A stretch of 64,000 nt of DNA from Rhodobacteraceae bacterium XHP0102. Lineage in GTDB: Bacteria > Pseudomonadota > Alphaproteobacteria > Rhodobacterales > Rhodobacteraceae. The position numbers and the translations under genes are program-made. The stretch lies in the NCBI GenBank assembly GCA_025751475.1, contig JAOWLD010000003.1, positions 1-64,000 on the forward strand. Reading direction: 5' to 3'. Positions 7,183 through 16,743 of the stretch are shown piece after piece. Within the stretch, counting starts at the first letter, position 1. Every line of letters begins with the position of its first letter. The notes below the pieces were generated by a model that was not told the origin of the DNA, did not search any database, and was given only the letters and a program-made list of their open reading frames with translations.

Positions 7183-8036
7183 GGTTTAGGTTCATCGAAG
7201 AACATCGCGAGGCCTTCTCAATCGATCGGTTGTGCCGGGTGATGAATGTCAGTCCACGTGGACTGCGGGCTTTCCGCAGCCGTCCGGCTAGCCGCAGGCA
7301 GCGCATGGATATGGTGGTTCTGGCGCACATCAAGGAGCAGTCACGCCTGAGCCTTGGCAGCTACGGCCGCCCACGAATGACCGAAGAGCTGAAGGAGGTC
7401 GGTGTCGATGTCGGGCACCGGCGCGTCGGTCGCCTGATGCGCAAAAACGGGATTGCCGTTGAAAGAACGCGCAAGTTCAAGGCGACTACAGACAGCGTTC
7501 ACATGTTCAACATCGCCCCGAACCTGCTGGATCGCGACTTCAAAGCAGATCAGCCGAACCAGAAATGGGCGGGCGACATCAGCTACATCTGGACGCGTGA
7601 AGGGTGGCTATATCTCACAGTCATCCTAGATCTGCACTCTAGGCGTGTCATTGGTTGGGCTGTCAGCAACCGTATGAAGCGTGATCTGGCGATCCGAGCC
7701 TTGAAGATGGCCATTGCCTTCAGGTCACCGCCCAAGGGCTGCATTCATCACACCGACAGGGGCAGCCAATACTGTTCGCATGACTATCAAAAGATCCTGC
7801 GCGAACACGGGTTTAAAGTGTCGATGAGTGGAAAAGGAAATTGCTACGATAACGCCGCAGTCGAAACCTTCTTCAAGACCATCAAGGCCGAACTGATCTG
7901 GCGGCGCTGTTGGGAAACGCGTCGACAGGCCGAAGCCGCCATCTTTCAATACATCAACGGCTTCTATAACCCGCGCCGTCGGCATTCAGCACTGGGTTGG
8001 AAAAGCCCGGTCGCTTTTGAACGGAAGGTGGCGTAA
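7179..8036 (+). CDS. IS3-family transposase OrfB, DDE integrase
   Basis: The product has 285 residues. An N-terminal HTH_21-like segment precedes an rve-type catalytic core with the DDE residues in 'WAGDISYI', 'HHTDRGSQY' and 'NAAVETFFKTIKAE', then the usual 'YNPRRRHSALGWKSPVAFE' end. Its start overlaps orfA by ATGA. It looks intact. Confidence 0.95.
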   Translation: MRFRFIEEHREAFSIDRLCRVMNVSPRGLRAFRSRPASRRQRMDMVVLAHIKEQSRLSLGSYGRPRMTEELKEVGVDVGHRRVGRLMRKNGIAVERTRKFKATTDSVHMFNIAPNLLDRDFKADQPNQKWAGDISYIWTREGWLYLTVILDLHSRRVIGWAVSNRMKRDLAIRALKMAIAFRSPPKGCIHHTDRGSQYCSHDYQKILREHGFKVSMSGKGNCYDNAAVETFFKTIKAELIWRRCWETRRQAEAAIFQYINGFYNPRRRHSALGWKSPVAFERKVA

Positions 8037-8120
8037 ACGAGCACATGGAGCGGCACAAATACGTGACAGGTCCAATCTGAAGGGGCGCCTCCATGAGCCC
8101 GTTACAGTTCCAATATAGGA

Positions 8121-8138
8121 CAACGCCTGAAAGCGTTG
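8121..8138. terminator. Short hairpin after the secretion operon
   Basis: CAACGC-CTGAAA-GCGTTG forms a 6-bp stem with a 6-nt loop, 18 bp past the hlyD-like stop. A T-rich stretch follows it only on the plus strand. It may serve the minus-strand secretion operon weakly or the IS side. This is a low-certainty call. Confidence 0.3.
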
Positions 8139-8155
8139 GGTGGGGTTTGTGGTTT

Positions 8156-9472
8156 TTAGTGAACCGCATCCCGCAAAGCTAATTCCTGAACCCGCGCAAC
8201 TGGTTGCCATAAGTATTCCAGCACCGTTCGTTTCCCTGATAGCACGTCCACGGTGGCTGTCATGCCGGGGATAAACTCTACGCGCTCTCCGCTGTCAAGG
8301 ATGAGTTCGCCCTCTATTGCTACGTCGATGAGGTAGTGGGTGCCGCCCTGATTGTCTTGATTGGGCACCGCGTCGGGACTTATGCGGATCACACGTCCGT
8401 CAACGGTTCCGTAGCGCGAGGAGTCATAGGCTGAAAGTCGAATGCGAACGGCGTCGTCGACGCGGATGCGCGAAATATCCTTGGGCTGTATGCGCGCCTC
8501 AATAATGAGGTCTTCACCAGTGGGCACCAGCTCTAAGATTACATCACCAGTATTGATAAAACCTCCCGGGGTGCGGTAGTTCAGTCGGCTCACAATCCCG
8601 CTCATTGGTGCACGTACAGTGGTGCGGGTCACTCTCTCCTCAAGGCGGGGGACAGTCTCCATGAGCTCACTCTGCTCGGCCACGACAGAGTTGAGTTCGT
8701 CTAGTGCCCGAAGGCGATAATTGGCACGGGTGTTTTCGGTTTCAGCCTCAACTTGTGATATTCCAGATGTTGCCTGCTCTGCGGCTGATTGTGCCTGGTC
8801 GCGTTCGCCTCGCGCACGCTCTAGTTGACGGCGGAGCTCAAGCAGTCGGGTTGTGGGCGCTAGACCCTCAGAAACTAGTGGCTCTACAACGGCAATTTCT
8901 TCTTCGAGGAATGCCGCCGTGCGTTCCGCAGTCTGTACCCTGGACTGCGCCGACTGCAGGTCTTGTTGGCGCTGTCGCAGCTGTTGGTTGAGCACCGATA
9001 TTGCGCCAGCTAATTCGGCGCGTCGTGCCGCGAACAGGCTCTGCTCCGAAAGGGCGACCATCGGCGACTTGTCGCTTAAGTCACGCGGAAGGTTCAGGTC
9101 CTGATTTTCGATTTCCGCTCTGAGGCGCACTTCCCGAATGTCGAGTGCGGCCAACCTCTGCCTGAGGCGGTTTAGTTCGCTACTCGCATCTACTGGGTCC
9201 AGCTCAAAGAGAATATCCCCCTCCGTCACTACAGAGTTTTCGCTGACATAGCGATTGAGAATGACGCCGCCCTCAGCCGCCTGCACCATTTGGTTTTGAA
9301 CGGATGAGATGACTTTCCCGTCCCCCCGCGTGACACTGTCTAATTCCGCCCAAGACGCCCAGGCCACAAATATTACTAGGAGCGCCGCAATGGAAATTAA
9401 AATAGTTGAGCCCGCAATACCTTCTCGGCCTGACATTTCGCGTGACAGTTTCTTGAAGTCTACCTGTGTCAT
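8156..9472 (-). CDS. HlyD-type membrane fusion protein of the type I secretion system
   Basis: The product has 438 residues. One N-terminal transmembrane helix (about 22-44, ILISIAALLVIFVAWASWA) is followed by a barrel-sandwich strand (DGKVISSVQNQMVQ), a long coiled coil (about 85-270) and a C-terminal beta-barrel region ending in 'VEFIPGMTATVDVLSGKRTV', a hallmark of type I HlyD proteins. It bridges the inner-membrane ABC exporter and the TolC-like channel. It is last in the operon, 4 bp after the ABC gene. Confidence 0.93.
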   Translation of the reverse strand: MTQVDFKKLSREMSGREGIAGSTILISIAALLVIFVAWASWAELDSVTRGDGKVISSVQNQMVQAAEGGVILNRYVSENSVVTEGDILFELDPVDASSELNRLRQRLAALDIREVRLRAEIENQDLNLPRDLSDKSPMVALSEQSLFAARRAELAGAISVLNQQLRQRQQDLQSAQSRVQTAERTAAFLEEEIAVVEPLVSEGLAPTTRLLELRRQLERARGERDQAQSAAEQATSGISQVEAETENTRANYRLRALDELNSVVAEQSELMETVPRLEERVTRTTVRAPMSGIVSRLNYRTPGGFINTGDVILELVPTGEDLIIEARIQPKDISRIRVDDAVRIRLSAYDSSRYGTVDGRVIRISPDAVPNQDNQGGTHYLIDVAIEGELILDSGERVEFIPGMTATVDVLSGKRTVLEYLWQPVARVQELALRDAVH

Positions 9473-9476
9473 TCAG

Positions 9477-11702
9477 TTATCCCCGCGACTGCTTGCGAAT
9501 TTGCTCTGGCGTGGTGTCGGCAACCACTGCCCCGCCATCGATTACGAGGACCCGGTCGACCAGCTCCATGAGTGTGTTGCGATGAGTTACCATGACCATG
9601 GTCTTGCCGTCTCCCCACGTGCGTAGGCGTGAGATGACTGCTTGTTCAGTCGCCGTGTCCATTGAGCTGGTCGGCTCGTCGAGGATGAGGGTATCGGGGC
9701 TGTGGAGTAAAGCGCGGGCCAAATTTATGGATTGCCGTTGTCCTCCTGACAGGCCCTCGCCACGCTCACGGAGTTCTAGGTCGTAGCCCTGGGGGTGACC
9801 ACTCACGAAGTCGTCAACCCCCGAAACGCGCGCGATATTGAGTAAGTGTGCGTCCTCGTACTCGTAGAAGCCCATTTGGAGGTTTTCTTTTACAGAGCCA
9901 GAGAACAGCCAAGTCTCCTGCAGCATAACGCCCACATTGCGACGAAGGTCTGATCGATCTATTTGTCTTATGTCGACGCCGTCAATCAAAATGGCCCCAG
10001 ATGTTGGGTTCACGAGCCCAGCCATGAGCCGCATCAATGTAGACTTTCCAGATCCCATACGCCCGACGATGGCAACCTTCTGGCCAGCGGGCACTTTAAA
10101 TGTCAGATCTCGTATCACAGGTGCATTGGCTCCGGGAAACTGATAGGAAACATTTTTAAATTCAATCACGCCCCGGAGCTGTGGACGGCTGAGGCGCGTG
10201 GTGGGGGTGTCGTCGTTGCTTTCGTCTTCACGCATGATGGAAGACAGCGACCTGTAGGCGTGGCGCGCTGAATTCGCCCGCGTGAGTGCAGATGCGAGTT
10301 GTGAGAGTGGAGCGAGAGTGCGCCCCCCCAAGATTACGGCGGCAATTAAGGCCCCCATGGTGACGACGCCGTCTTGAATGAGGAACACACCGAAGAAGAT
10401 TGTCGCAATCTGCGCAAGCTGCTGAATTGATGCGGCGGAGTTGATTGCAAACTGTGACAGCATCCGGGAGCGTAGCCCCAACTCAGATTGGCTGTCAGAC
10501 GCCTCCTCAAAGCGCTTGCGCATTAGGTGGCCGGACCCGGTTGCCTGGATGGTTTCAAGGCCGCTGAGTGTTTCGATGAGTGCGCCCTGCTTGGACATCC
10601 CGCTTTTCATTGAGCCCTCTGTGATGCGGGCTAAAAATGGTTGGATCGCCAGGCCGCACGCAATTACGAGCGGCACTGCGATGAGTGGGACTAGGGCCAG
10701 TGGGCCCGCGATGATAGATATTACCCAGATAAAGAAGAATACAAAAGGCAGATCCACCACCGCGATTATTGTCGCCGACGTGAAAAATTCGCGCAAGGTG
10801 TCAAATTCTCTGACGATTGATGCCATTGCCCCCGCGTTTTGTTTTTTCTTGTCTGGCTGCATCGCTAGGATTTTTTCGAAAATAAGGCGAGCCATTCGAC
10901 CGTCTGCGCGCCGCCCAGCAGTGTCGACGAAGTGCGCACGCAATGTTTTAATCAAAAAGTCAAAGACCAAGGCCACGAGGACACCAATCGTCAGGGCAAT
11001 TAGTGACTCAACGGCCTCATTCGGCACGACCCTGTCGTATACGACCATAATGAACAGCGAGGTCGACAGGCCCAATATGTTCGTCAGGGCGGCGCCTAAC
11101 ATGACCTGCCCATAGAGCCACTTACCTTGTGCCATTGAGCCCCAGAACCAATCATTGGATCCCTTGACTTGGGAGGCGCTATCTAACTTTTTAGCAAGCA
11201 GAACGTAGGGCTCTAGCGTCTCAATCAGATCTTGAGTCGATATCTCAATATCTTCTACCTCATCATCGGCATTGCCAGAGATGAGGGCCATGCCCTCTTC
11301 GTTAACGGATGTGAGGACCACTGGCACACCGCCAGATTTGAATATAATCGCCGGACAGATCGCCTGCGTGATGTCTTCTTGGTTAAGTGGGCCAATGCTC
11401 GATTTGAACCCAGAATTCACCAATGCCTGGACTGCCGACCTCGGCGTGAAACTGTCGTCTCGATCGTCGGGGAGATCGCGTATCGCGCCCTCGGAGTAGG
11501 CTCTGCCACTGAGAGCCAAAATCCGGCGAACGCAGAAGATGAGAGCCTTTTCATGGGTGTGCGTCCATTCGGCATCACCCAAACTGGGTTCACGGTCAAA
11601 ATCTGTCGTGACTTCGTCACCCGGGACACCGGCCGCCTCCTGCTGCAATCCCGCAGTATCCTGTTCATGCAGCTCGTTGTCACGGCCAACGTCATTAGTC
11701 AT
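9477..11702 (-). CDS. Type I secretion ABC transporter, LapB-like
   Basis: The product has 741 residues. Residues 45-165 form a C39-peptidase-like domain without the catalytic Cys or His, i.e. the inactive form that binds cargo in LapB/HlyB-type exporters. The membrane domain (about 190-475, five to six helices) and the ATPase domain follow, with Walker A GRMGSGKST (547-555), LSGGQ (651-655), Walker B LILDEP (672-677) and the H-loop VTHR. It should export the RTX/adhesin proteins at both ends of this island. It lies 42 bp after the TolC-like gene in the same operon. Confidence 0.93.
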   Translation of the reverse strand: MTNDVGRDNELHEQDTAGLQQEAAGVPGDEVTTDFDREPSLGDAEWTHTHEKALIFCVRRILALSGRAYSEGAIRDLPDDRDDSFTPRSAVQALVNSGFKSSIGPLNQEDITQAICPAIIFKSGGVPVVLTSVNEEGMALISGNADDEVEDIEISTQDLIETLEPYVLLAKKLDSASQVKGSNDWFWGSMAQGKWLYGQVMLGAALTNILGLSTSLFIMVVYDRVVPNEAVESLIALTIGVLVALVFDFLIKTLRAHFVDTAGRRADGRMARLIFEKILAMQPDKKKQNAGAMASIVREFDTLREFFTSATIIAVVDLPFVFFFIWVISIIAGPLALVPLIAVPLVIACGLAIQPFLARITEGSMKSGMSKQGALIETLSGLETIQATGSGHLMRKRFEEASDSQSELGLRSRMLSQFAINSAASIQQLAQIATIFFGVFLIQDGVVTMGALIAAVILGGRTLAPLSQLASALTRANSARHAYRSLSSIMREDESNDDTPTTRLSRPQLRGVIEFKNVSYQFPGANAPVIRDLTFKVPAGQKVAIVGRMGSGKSTLMRLMAGLVNPTSGAILIDGVDIRQIDRSDLRRNVGVMLQETWLFSGSVKENLQMGFYEYEDAHLLNIARVSGVDDFVSGHPQGYDLELRERGEGLSGGQRQSINLARALLHSPDTLILDEPTSSMDTATEQAVISRLRTWGDGKTMVMVTHRNTLMELVDRVLVIDGGAVVADTTPEQIRKQSRG

Positions 11703-11744
11703 TTCACAGCACTCACTTCAAATTTATCTTTGGCATCGAGGGCG

Positions 11745-13106
11745 TCACTCTTCCAGGCCGAGCCTCTCGAGAAGCCATCCCGTACGTGCGGCCACGGCCA
11801 GCGCAAGTTCACTCCTGCGTGCTCGAGCCTCAAGCATCTGATCCGCAGCGCGGTAGCCTGAGATTTCAGCATCCACCAGCGACCTCAAGTCAGACTGCCC
11901 AGTCACAAGCTGCGACCGAGCAGCCTCTTGCTCAGCGGAGGTGAGTTCCACGCGCTGTTGGGCGAGCTCAATGGCGGCCTCTGCCGCATCTAACTGGGCA
12001 ATTAAGCTATCCAGATCCGCACCAAACATCTGTATGCGATCCGCCAAGGAGGCCTCTGCTGCCTGGGCACGGCTCTCTGCTGCGTCTAAATCTGCCTGAC
12101 GCCGCCCCCCAGAGTAGATCTGGTACTCAACGGCAACGCCCAGTGTGTGCGTGGTCGGATCGTTTTCATCTATGGGTGAGTTCGAACCCGCCTGCAGCGA
12201 CGCTCTCGGGGTGAAACTTGCTCTGATGCGCTCGACATTGGCGCGAGCGGCTATTAGTTCCGCCGCCGCGATGTTGATTTCGGGAGCGGTCTCCCAGTCT
12301 GAAGCGAGGCGTCGCGCTTGTTCCGATGATATGAGCTCTGGTAAGTTTACTCTGCCCTCTGGAAGTGCCTTAAAGTGCCGGCGAAACTGTGTCTGAGCCG
12401 ACGTGAGGGCTTGACGCATCTGAGCGCGCTGGAGGTCTATGTCGACGAGCTGTCTCCGCGCGCTGTCTAGGGTGCTGGCGTCAACCATTCCATTGGAAGC
12501 AAGTCGCTCGATTTGGCCTACGAGCATCTCCATGCTCCCGATCCTATCGTCAAGCAATCTAATTCGCTCATTTGCTAACCATAATTCTAACCAAGCGCTC
12601 GAGGCGTTTAGGGCGACTTCGTTTCCCGTTGCCAAGCGCTCGGCTCGGGCAGCGTTCGCGCGGGCCAGAGACCCTTCTATAGTTGAGCGCGTCTCGCCGC
12701 CATCACTAATTAGCTGAGAAATGGTCAAGTTGCCGTATGCGCCGGAAAAGGAATCGGAGCTGGCGCCGGTTTCACGCAACTCGCCCGCGCGTGCGGTGAC
12801 ACTGGCCTGCGGCCGGCGCGCGCTCCGCGCGGCTCGGATTGCCGCCGCCGCCTCAGTTTCCCTAGCGCGTGCAGCACGGTAGCGATCGCTGGCCCGTATC
12901 GCGCCGGGCAGGGCAGCGTCCAAGTCGCTGGATAAATCGATCTCGTTTGGGGTGATCGCAAGGGCTCCGCGCATAGCCTGAATGTCTCGTGCGGCAGTCT
13001 CGTTGACGCTCTCGGATGTCGGCATCTTCATTTTGTCGCAGGCGGCCAGCGCTCCAACCGCTGCAATCATCAATATTGTCAGCCTCACCACGTGTTCCTC
13101 GCTCAT
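11745..13106 (-). CDS. TolC-family outer-membrane lipoprotein of the type I system
   Basis: The product has 453 residues from the ATG at 13106; an in-frame ATG at 13151 would add 15. The N-terminus has a signal with a lipobox (VGALAAC), so the protein is probably lipid-anchored. The rest has the two long helical hairpins of outer-membrane efflux proteins, with 'SQLISDGGETRSTIEGSLA' and 'VEYQIYSGGRRQADLDAAES' marking the repeats. It is the first gene of the secretion operon and forms the outer-membrane exit duct. Confidence 0.88.
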   Translation of the reverse strand: MSEEHVVRLTILMIAAVGALAACDKMKMPTSESVNETAARDIQAMRGALAITPNEIDLSSDLDAALPGAIRASDRYRAARARETEAAAAIRAARSARRPQASVTARAGELRETGASSDSFSGAYGNLTISQLISDGGETRSTIEGSLARANAARAERLATGNEVALNASSAWLELWLANERIRLLDDRIGSMEMLVGQIERLASNGMVDASTLDSARRQLVDIDLQRAQMRQALTSAQTQFRRHFKALPEGRVNLPELISSEQARRLASDWETAPEINIAAAELIAARANVERIRASFTPRASLQAGSNSPIDENDPTTHTLGVAVEYQIYSGGRRQADLDAAESRAQAAEASLADRIQMFGADLDSLIAQLDAAEAAIELAQQRVELTSAEQEAARSQLVTGQSDLRSLVDAEISGYRAADQMLEARARRSELALAVAARTGWLLERLGLEE

Positions 13107-13617
13107 TCGTTTCCGCTGGCCTCTAAAACCTTGCGCGTTGGTCGCTGCCATGGCGCGCTTCTGTTTTAATAAAGCGTCAATTCTGGACTTTCAACTGGAG
13201 GTCGCGCCGCCGCGTGTCAAGCAAATACTTGACGAGCTCTTTGTGCGACTTAACGCAAGTGGCTGCGGTGGAGCTCTCATTGTATGTGCCGGCAGGATGC
13301 GCTTGTTGTCTAGCGGACCACCTGCAAAATAGCGTTGAAACAGTATGTAAATTAAATTTTATAAATCTTTAAATAATGTTGCAAAAAATCATACTGATAC
13401 TTATTGACTTAATCGATTTAGCGTGGCTTCTGTTGTTTCTGCAACGGGGAGGTTTCAGGACCGACATAAAAATTGCGGCTAGCTGGCGCCTCTGCGCAGG
13501 TTAAAAATTTGTGGTAGCGTTGCCTTGGTATTGATTGTTAAGTGCATTAGACAGCCACATAAAGTTTCAAAAAGCACCCTTGTACACACGTGTGCCGAAA
13601 AACCGAGGAACAGTAAA
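13107..13617. promoter_or_regulatory. Intergenic region between the divergent secretion operon and RTX gene
   Basis: These 511 bp contain no convincing gene. The part from about 13335 to 13430 is very AT-rich and holds TTGACT at 13404-13409. A CACACGTGTG palindrome lies at 13585-13594. GAGGAA, 8 bp before the ATG at 13618, is the ribosome-binding site of the RTX gene. Promoters for both directions must lie here, but I cannot fix them. Confidence 0.5.
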
Positions 13618-13695
13618 ATGAACACCATCATCCCAGATTACCAAGTGCAGGGCTCTTTCGGCAGCGCTTGGGGCAGTGTGTCTGACGTCAGCGCC
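13618..13695 (+). pseudogene. N-terminal fragment of an RTX protein gene cut by an IS
   Basis: A strong ribosome-binding site and ATG give 26 codons (MNTIIPDYQVQGSFGSAW...SVSDVSA) before the IS left end. The frame then stops inside the IS at 13720-13722. Removing 13696-15170 joins codon 26 in frame to the remainder at 15171, so this is very probably the true start of the RTX gene. Confidence 0.7.
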
Positions 13696-13762
13696 TGTGG
13701 GACAGATTTGAGGTTTTCGTAACGGAGGATTTCTGGTTCATCGCAGCCATTATGGAGCGAAG

Positions 13763-14137
13763 ATGAACAAGAAATCCGGAACATCGAAGGACGCGGCTGA
13801 CAAGCTGGTCAAAGGCATCCGCCGCAAGACGCGCAAACAGTATTCTGCGGAAGAGAAGATCAGGATCGTGCTGGCGGGCCTGCGCGGCGAAGAGAGCATT
13901 GCCGCGCTCTGCCGCCGAGAGGGCATCAGTGAGAGCCTGTATTACACGTGGTCTAAGGAATTTCTCGAAGCAGGTAAACAACGGCTGGCCGGGGATACTG
14001 CTCGCCAGGCGACCTCGCCTGAGGTCAAGGAGTTGCGCTCGGAATCTGCGGCACTCAAGGAGGTCGTCGCTGACCTGACACTGGAAAACCGTCTGCTCAA
14101 AAAAAGTATGATCGGGGATGGGGAGTACGAGGCATGA
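13763..14137 (+). CDS. IS3-family transposase OrfA (second IS)
   Basis: The product has 124 residues. An HTH (QYSAEEKIRIVLAGLRGEES...ISESLYYTW) is followed by a C-terminal zipper-like helix (ELRSESAALKEVVADLTLEN). The sequence CAAAAAAAG near 14098-14106 is a likely -1 slippage site, and the orfB frame is open across it. The end overlaps orfB by ATGA. Confidence 0.9.
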   Translation: MNKKSGTSKDAADKLVKGIRRKTRKQYSAEEKIRIVLAGLRGEESIAALCRREGISESLYYTWSKEFLEAGKQRLAGDTARQATSPEVKELRSESAALKEVVADLTLENRLLKKSMIGDGEYEA

Positions 14138-15114
14138 GGTATCCTGCATCAGAAAAACTGGAGATCATCCGCACGGTCGAAGCCTCACATCTCCCCGCCC
14201 GTCAGACGCTGGCCATGCTCGGCATCCCACCCACGACCTATTATCGCTGGTATGACCGCTGGTCCGAGGGCGGGCTTGATGCGCTTGACGACACGGCACC
14301 CCATCCCGGGTCTGTGTGGAACCGCCTCCCAGATGAGATCCGGGCGGACATTGTCGGGTTTGCGCTTGAGCATGAGGATCTCACGCCCCGAGAGCTGGCG
14401 GTGAAATACACCGATGAGAAGCAATATTTTGTCTCGGAATCATCGGTTTACCGCATCCTGAAGGCGGAAGATCTGATCACAGCACCAGCCCATATCGTGA
14501 TGAAGGCTGCCAATGAGTTCAAGGATAAGACGACGCGTCCCAACGAGCTCTGGCAGACCGACTTCACCTACCTCAAGGTTCTGGGGTGGGGCTGGTTCTA
14601 CCTCAGCACAATCCTCGACGATTACAGCCGCTACATCATCGCCTGGAAGCTTTGCACGACGATGAAGGCCGAGGATGTGACCGCCACACTCGACCTGGCG
14701 CTTGCGGCCTCAGGCTGCGACAGCGCAACCGTGGTCGCCAAGCCCAGACTTCTCAGCGATAACGGCTCGTCTTACATCGCGGGAGACTTGGCGGATTACA
14801 TCGAGGAAAAGGGCATGAAGCATGTCCGCGGCGCGCCCTATCATCCCCAGACCCAGGGCAAGATCGAGCGCTGGCACCAGACCATGAAGAACCGCGTCTT
14901 GCTCGAACATTACTTCCTGCCTGGAGACCTAGAACGGCAGATCGCCGCCTTCGTCGACCATTACAACAACAAGCGCTACCACGAGAGCCTCGGAAACCTG
15001 ACGCCCGCCGATGTCTACTTCGGGCGCGATCAGCAGATCCTGAAACAGCGAGAGGAGATCAAACGAAAAACCATGCTCGAGCGGCGCTTGCGCCACCAGA
15101 CTGAAAACGCATAA
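14134..15114 (+). CDS. IS3-family transposase OrfB (second IS)
   Basis: The product has 326 residues. An N-terminal HTH-like region (LAMLGIPPTTYYRWYDRW) is followed by an rve core with the DDE residues in 'WQTDFTYLKV', 'LLSDNGSSY' and 'QGKIERWHQTMK', and an end with 'HYNNKRYHESLGNLTPADVY'. It looks complete and unbroken, so the element may still be active. Confidence 0.95.
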   Translation: MRYPASEKLEIIRTVEASHLPARQTLAMLGIPPTTYYRWYDRWSEGGLDALDDTAPHPGSVWNRLPDEIRADIVGFALEHEDLTPRELAVKYTDEKQYFVSESSVYRILKAEDLITAPAHIVMKAANEFKDKTTRPNELWQTDFTYLKVLGWGWFYLSTILDDYSRYIIAWKLCTTMKAEDVTATLDLALAASGCDSATVVAKPRLLSDNGSSYIAGDLADYIEEKGMKHVRGAPYHPQTQGKIERWHQTMKNRVLLEHYFLPGDLERQIAAFVDHYNNKRYHESLGNLTPADVYFGRDQQILKQREEIKRKTMLERRLRHQTENA

Positions 15115-15170
15115 ACTCAACCAAGGATGAGCCAGAGCCTCCAAACGAAGGCGCGCTCAACTGTCCCAAA

Positions 15171-16409
15171 TTATCTGACGACGGACAAGCATCTCAAAAC
15201 GTTGTTAAAAATGCCGACACGGGCTCAATTGATCCCGTGACACTGTCAGTGTCGGCACAGGGAACAGCCGGAACCTACACGCTGCAGGCGGTAGACGCCT
15301 TGGACAATGCCGCATCCTACCAGTTGGGCGATGTAAATGTCACATATTACGTCGGGACGGACAGTAATGACACCTATTCTCCGGGTGGTTCCGCACCCCA
15401 GACCGTTTTTGCTTTCAACGGAAATGACAATATCACGACGGGTGGTGGAGATGATTTCGTGTTGGCGGGCATTGGTAATGACACCGTTATCGCGGGCAAC
15501 GGGAACGACACCATCAAGGGGGGCGCCGGTGCCGATACCCTCACTGGCGACGGCGGTGATGACGTGTTCTCTTATTCTGCCGGAGATTCATACGAGGGCA
15601 CCAACACCCAAGACACGATAACAGATTTTGCCACGGGCTCTGATAGCCTTCTTTTCGAACTAAGCGGCTCAAACGTAGACGCATCCAACTTCCAGGTACA
15701 CAGCGGCGGCGGGTTTTCGCTTGGTAATGTGACTGGTTCGGCCGTCTATTCTTCGATTTCAGAACAAATCTATGTAAATGCGGGCAGCAATGATCCCAAT
15801 TATGTAATTGGTATTGATGCACCCGTCGCCGCCTCCGACCTGCAGTTTACTATTACTGGAGCGGGGGGCAGCGCGATCCTAAAAGGCGGCTCCGCCGGAG
15901 ACACAATCACTGGAACTAACGGAGCGGACACGATTACCGGCAACGGAGGGGATGACACTCTCACCGGCGGCTCAGGGGCGGACGTATTTGTTTTCGCGTC
16001 GAACTCAGCAGCAAATGGTGAGGATTTGATTGGTGACTTCACGTCCGCAGACGACAAACTTGACGTGCAATTCTTCGGTTTAGTGGGCACGGATCCCGAT
16101 CCCTTTGATGTGGCCTCATCCGCAGCGCCTTCTGCACTCTCGTCGGCTAAAGTGCTACACGTCACTGACGAGGCGGCGAGTGATTGGGGCGATCTACTGG
16201 CCGTGCTCAATGCTGCAATCGACACCACTGGTGACGTAACCGGAAACACACTATTACTGGTGGATAATGGAATTGATACGCGTGCATACTTCTATAAAGA
16301 TAATGGGAACGCTCCCGCAATAGAGGTGGGTGAGCTAGCCATCGTGGCCACGTTGAGCAATCTTGATGGCGACAGCGGCACCCTGACCTCATCTAATTTC
16401 ATTGTTTAA
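15171..16409 (+). pseudogene. RTX calcium-binding protein, main part after the IS
   Basis: There are 412 codons from the IS end to the TAA. RTX nonapeptide-like repeats occur twice: about 15415-15560 (NGNDNITTGGGDDF...GGAGADTLTGDGGDDVF) and about 15895-15990 (ADTITGNGGDDTLTGGSGADVF). These bind calcium outside the cell. The C-terminus (a 'LLLVDNGIDTRAYFYKDNG' strand and an 'ELAIVATLSNLDGD...FIV' end) is the type I secretion signal. A GTG at 15237 could start a shortened product without export problems, but the native start at 13618 is separated by the IS. It is the likely cargo of the neighbouring exporter. Confidence 0.75.
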
Positions 16410-16743
16410 TCGCAGTATTTTTCAAATCACCTTACGTGGCTGCAGGTGATCTGAAACAACTTACCTCTGGGTCTTCAGGGGGGCTTGCGGTGGCTTTGCG
16501 TTCAGAACTTGCCATTTAATACTTCTGAATGGCGGTTGATCCAACCCTATGCTTGCTCTGGCGTCACGGCCCGTAACACCAACAGAGAAGATTATTGATA
16601 CCTCAACAAATGACAACACTCCGCAAACCGTTGTGTATTTGATCCAGAAGTGTGACAGTCGGGCCATGCCTCGCGGTGCTCTCTAGAATGGTGTGTGATG
16701 GCATAATAATACGATTATGTGTTTAAACAGCGGAACTCTATCT
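16410..16743. other. Intergenic stretch after the RTX gene
   Basis: These 334 bp hold no gene that I can support. An inverted repeat ATCACCT/AGGTGAT (16426-16432 and 16444-16450) just after the RTX stop may be a weak terminator, although no T-tract follows. The last ~60 bp should carry the promoter of the two small genes that follow. Confidence 0.4.

Larger units (their letters stand above)
6842..8076 (+). mobile_element. IS3-family insertion sequence (first copy type)
   Basis: Imperfect terminal inverted repeats of about 30 bp bound the element: ATTGGACTTGTCACGG at the left (6842) and, read on the minus strand from 8076, ATTGGACCTGTCACGT. Both continue to a shared GTGCCGCTCC. Inside are orfA and orfB with a -1 shift. 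I found no convincing target-site duplication. It separates the S24 repressor from the type I secretion operon. Confidence 0.9.
13696..15170 (+). mobile_element. IS3-family insertion sequence (second type) inside the RTX gene
   Basis: The ends are short inverted repeats: TGTGGGACAG at 13696 and, on the minus strand from 15170, TTTGGGACAG; similarity beyond that is partial. Inside are orfA and orfB with a -1 shift. The exact ends may be off by a few bases. No target duplication was found, which could mean the ends are misplaced or a flank was deleted. It is not the same IS as 6842-8076. Confidence 0.8.

Noticed and set aside
6840-8080. Target-site duplication of the first IS
   Set aside because: The flanking bases (…CTGAGA and CTGAAG…) are only partly alike and do not form a clean repeat at the IS ends.
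13585-13594. CACACGTGTG palindrome as a specific regulator site
   Set aside because: It is only 10 bp long, with no second copy nearby. Chance is a sufficient explanation.
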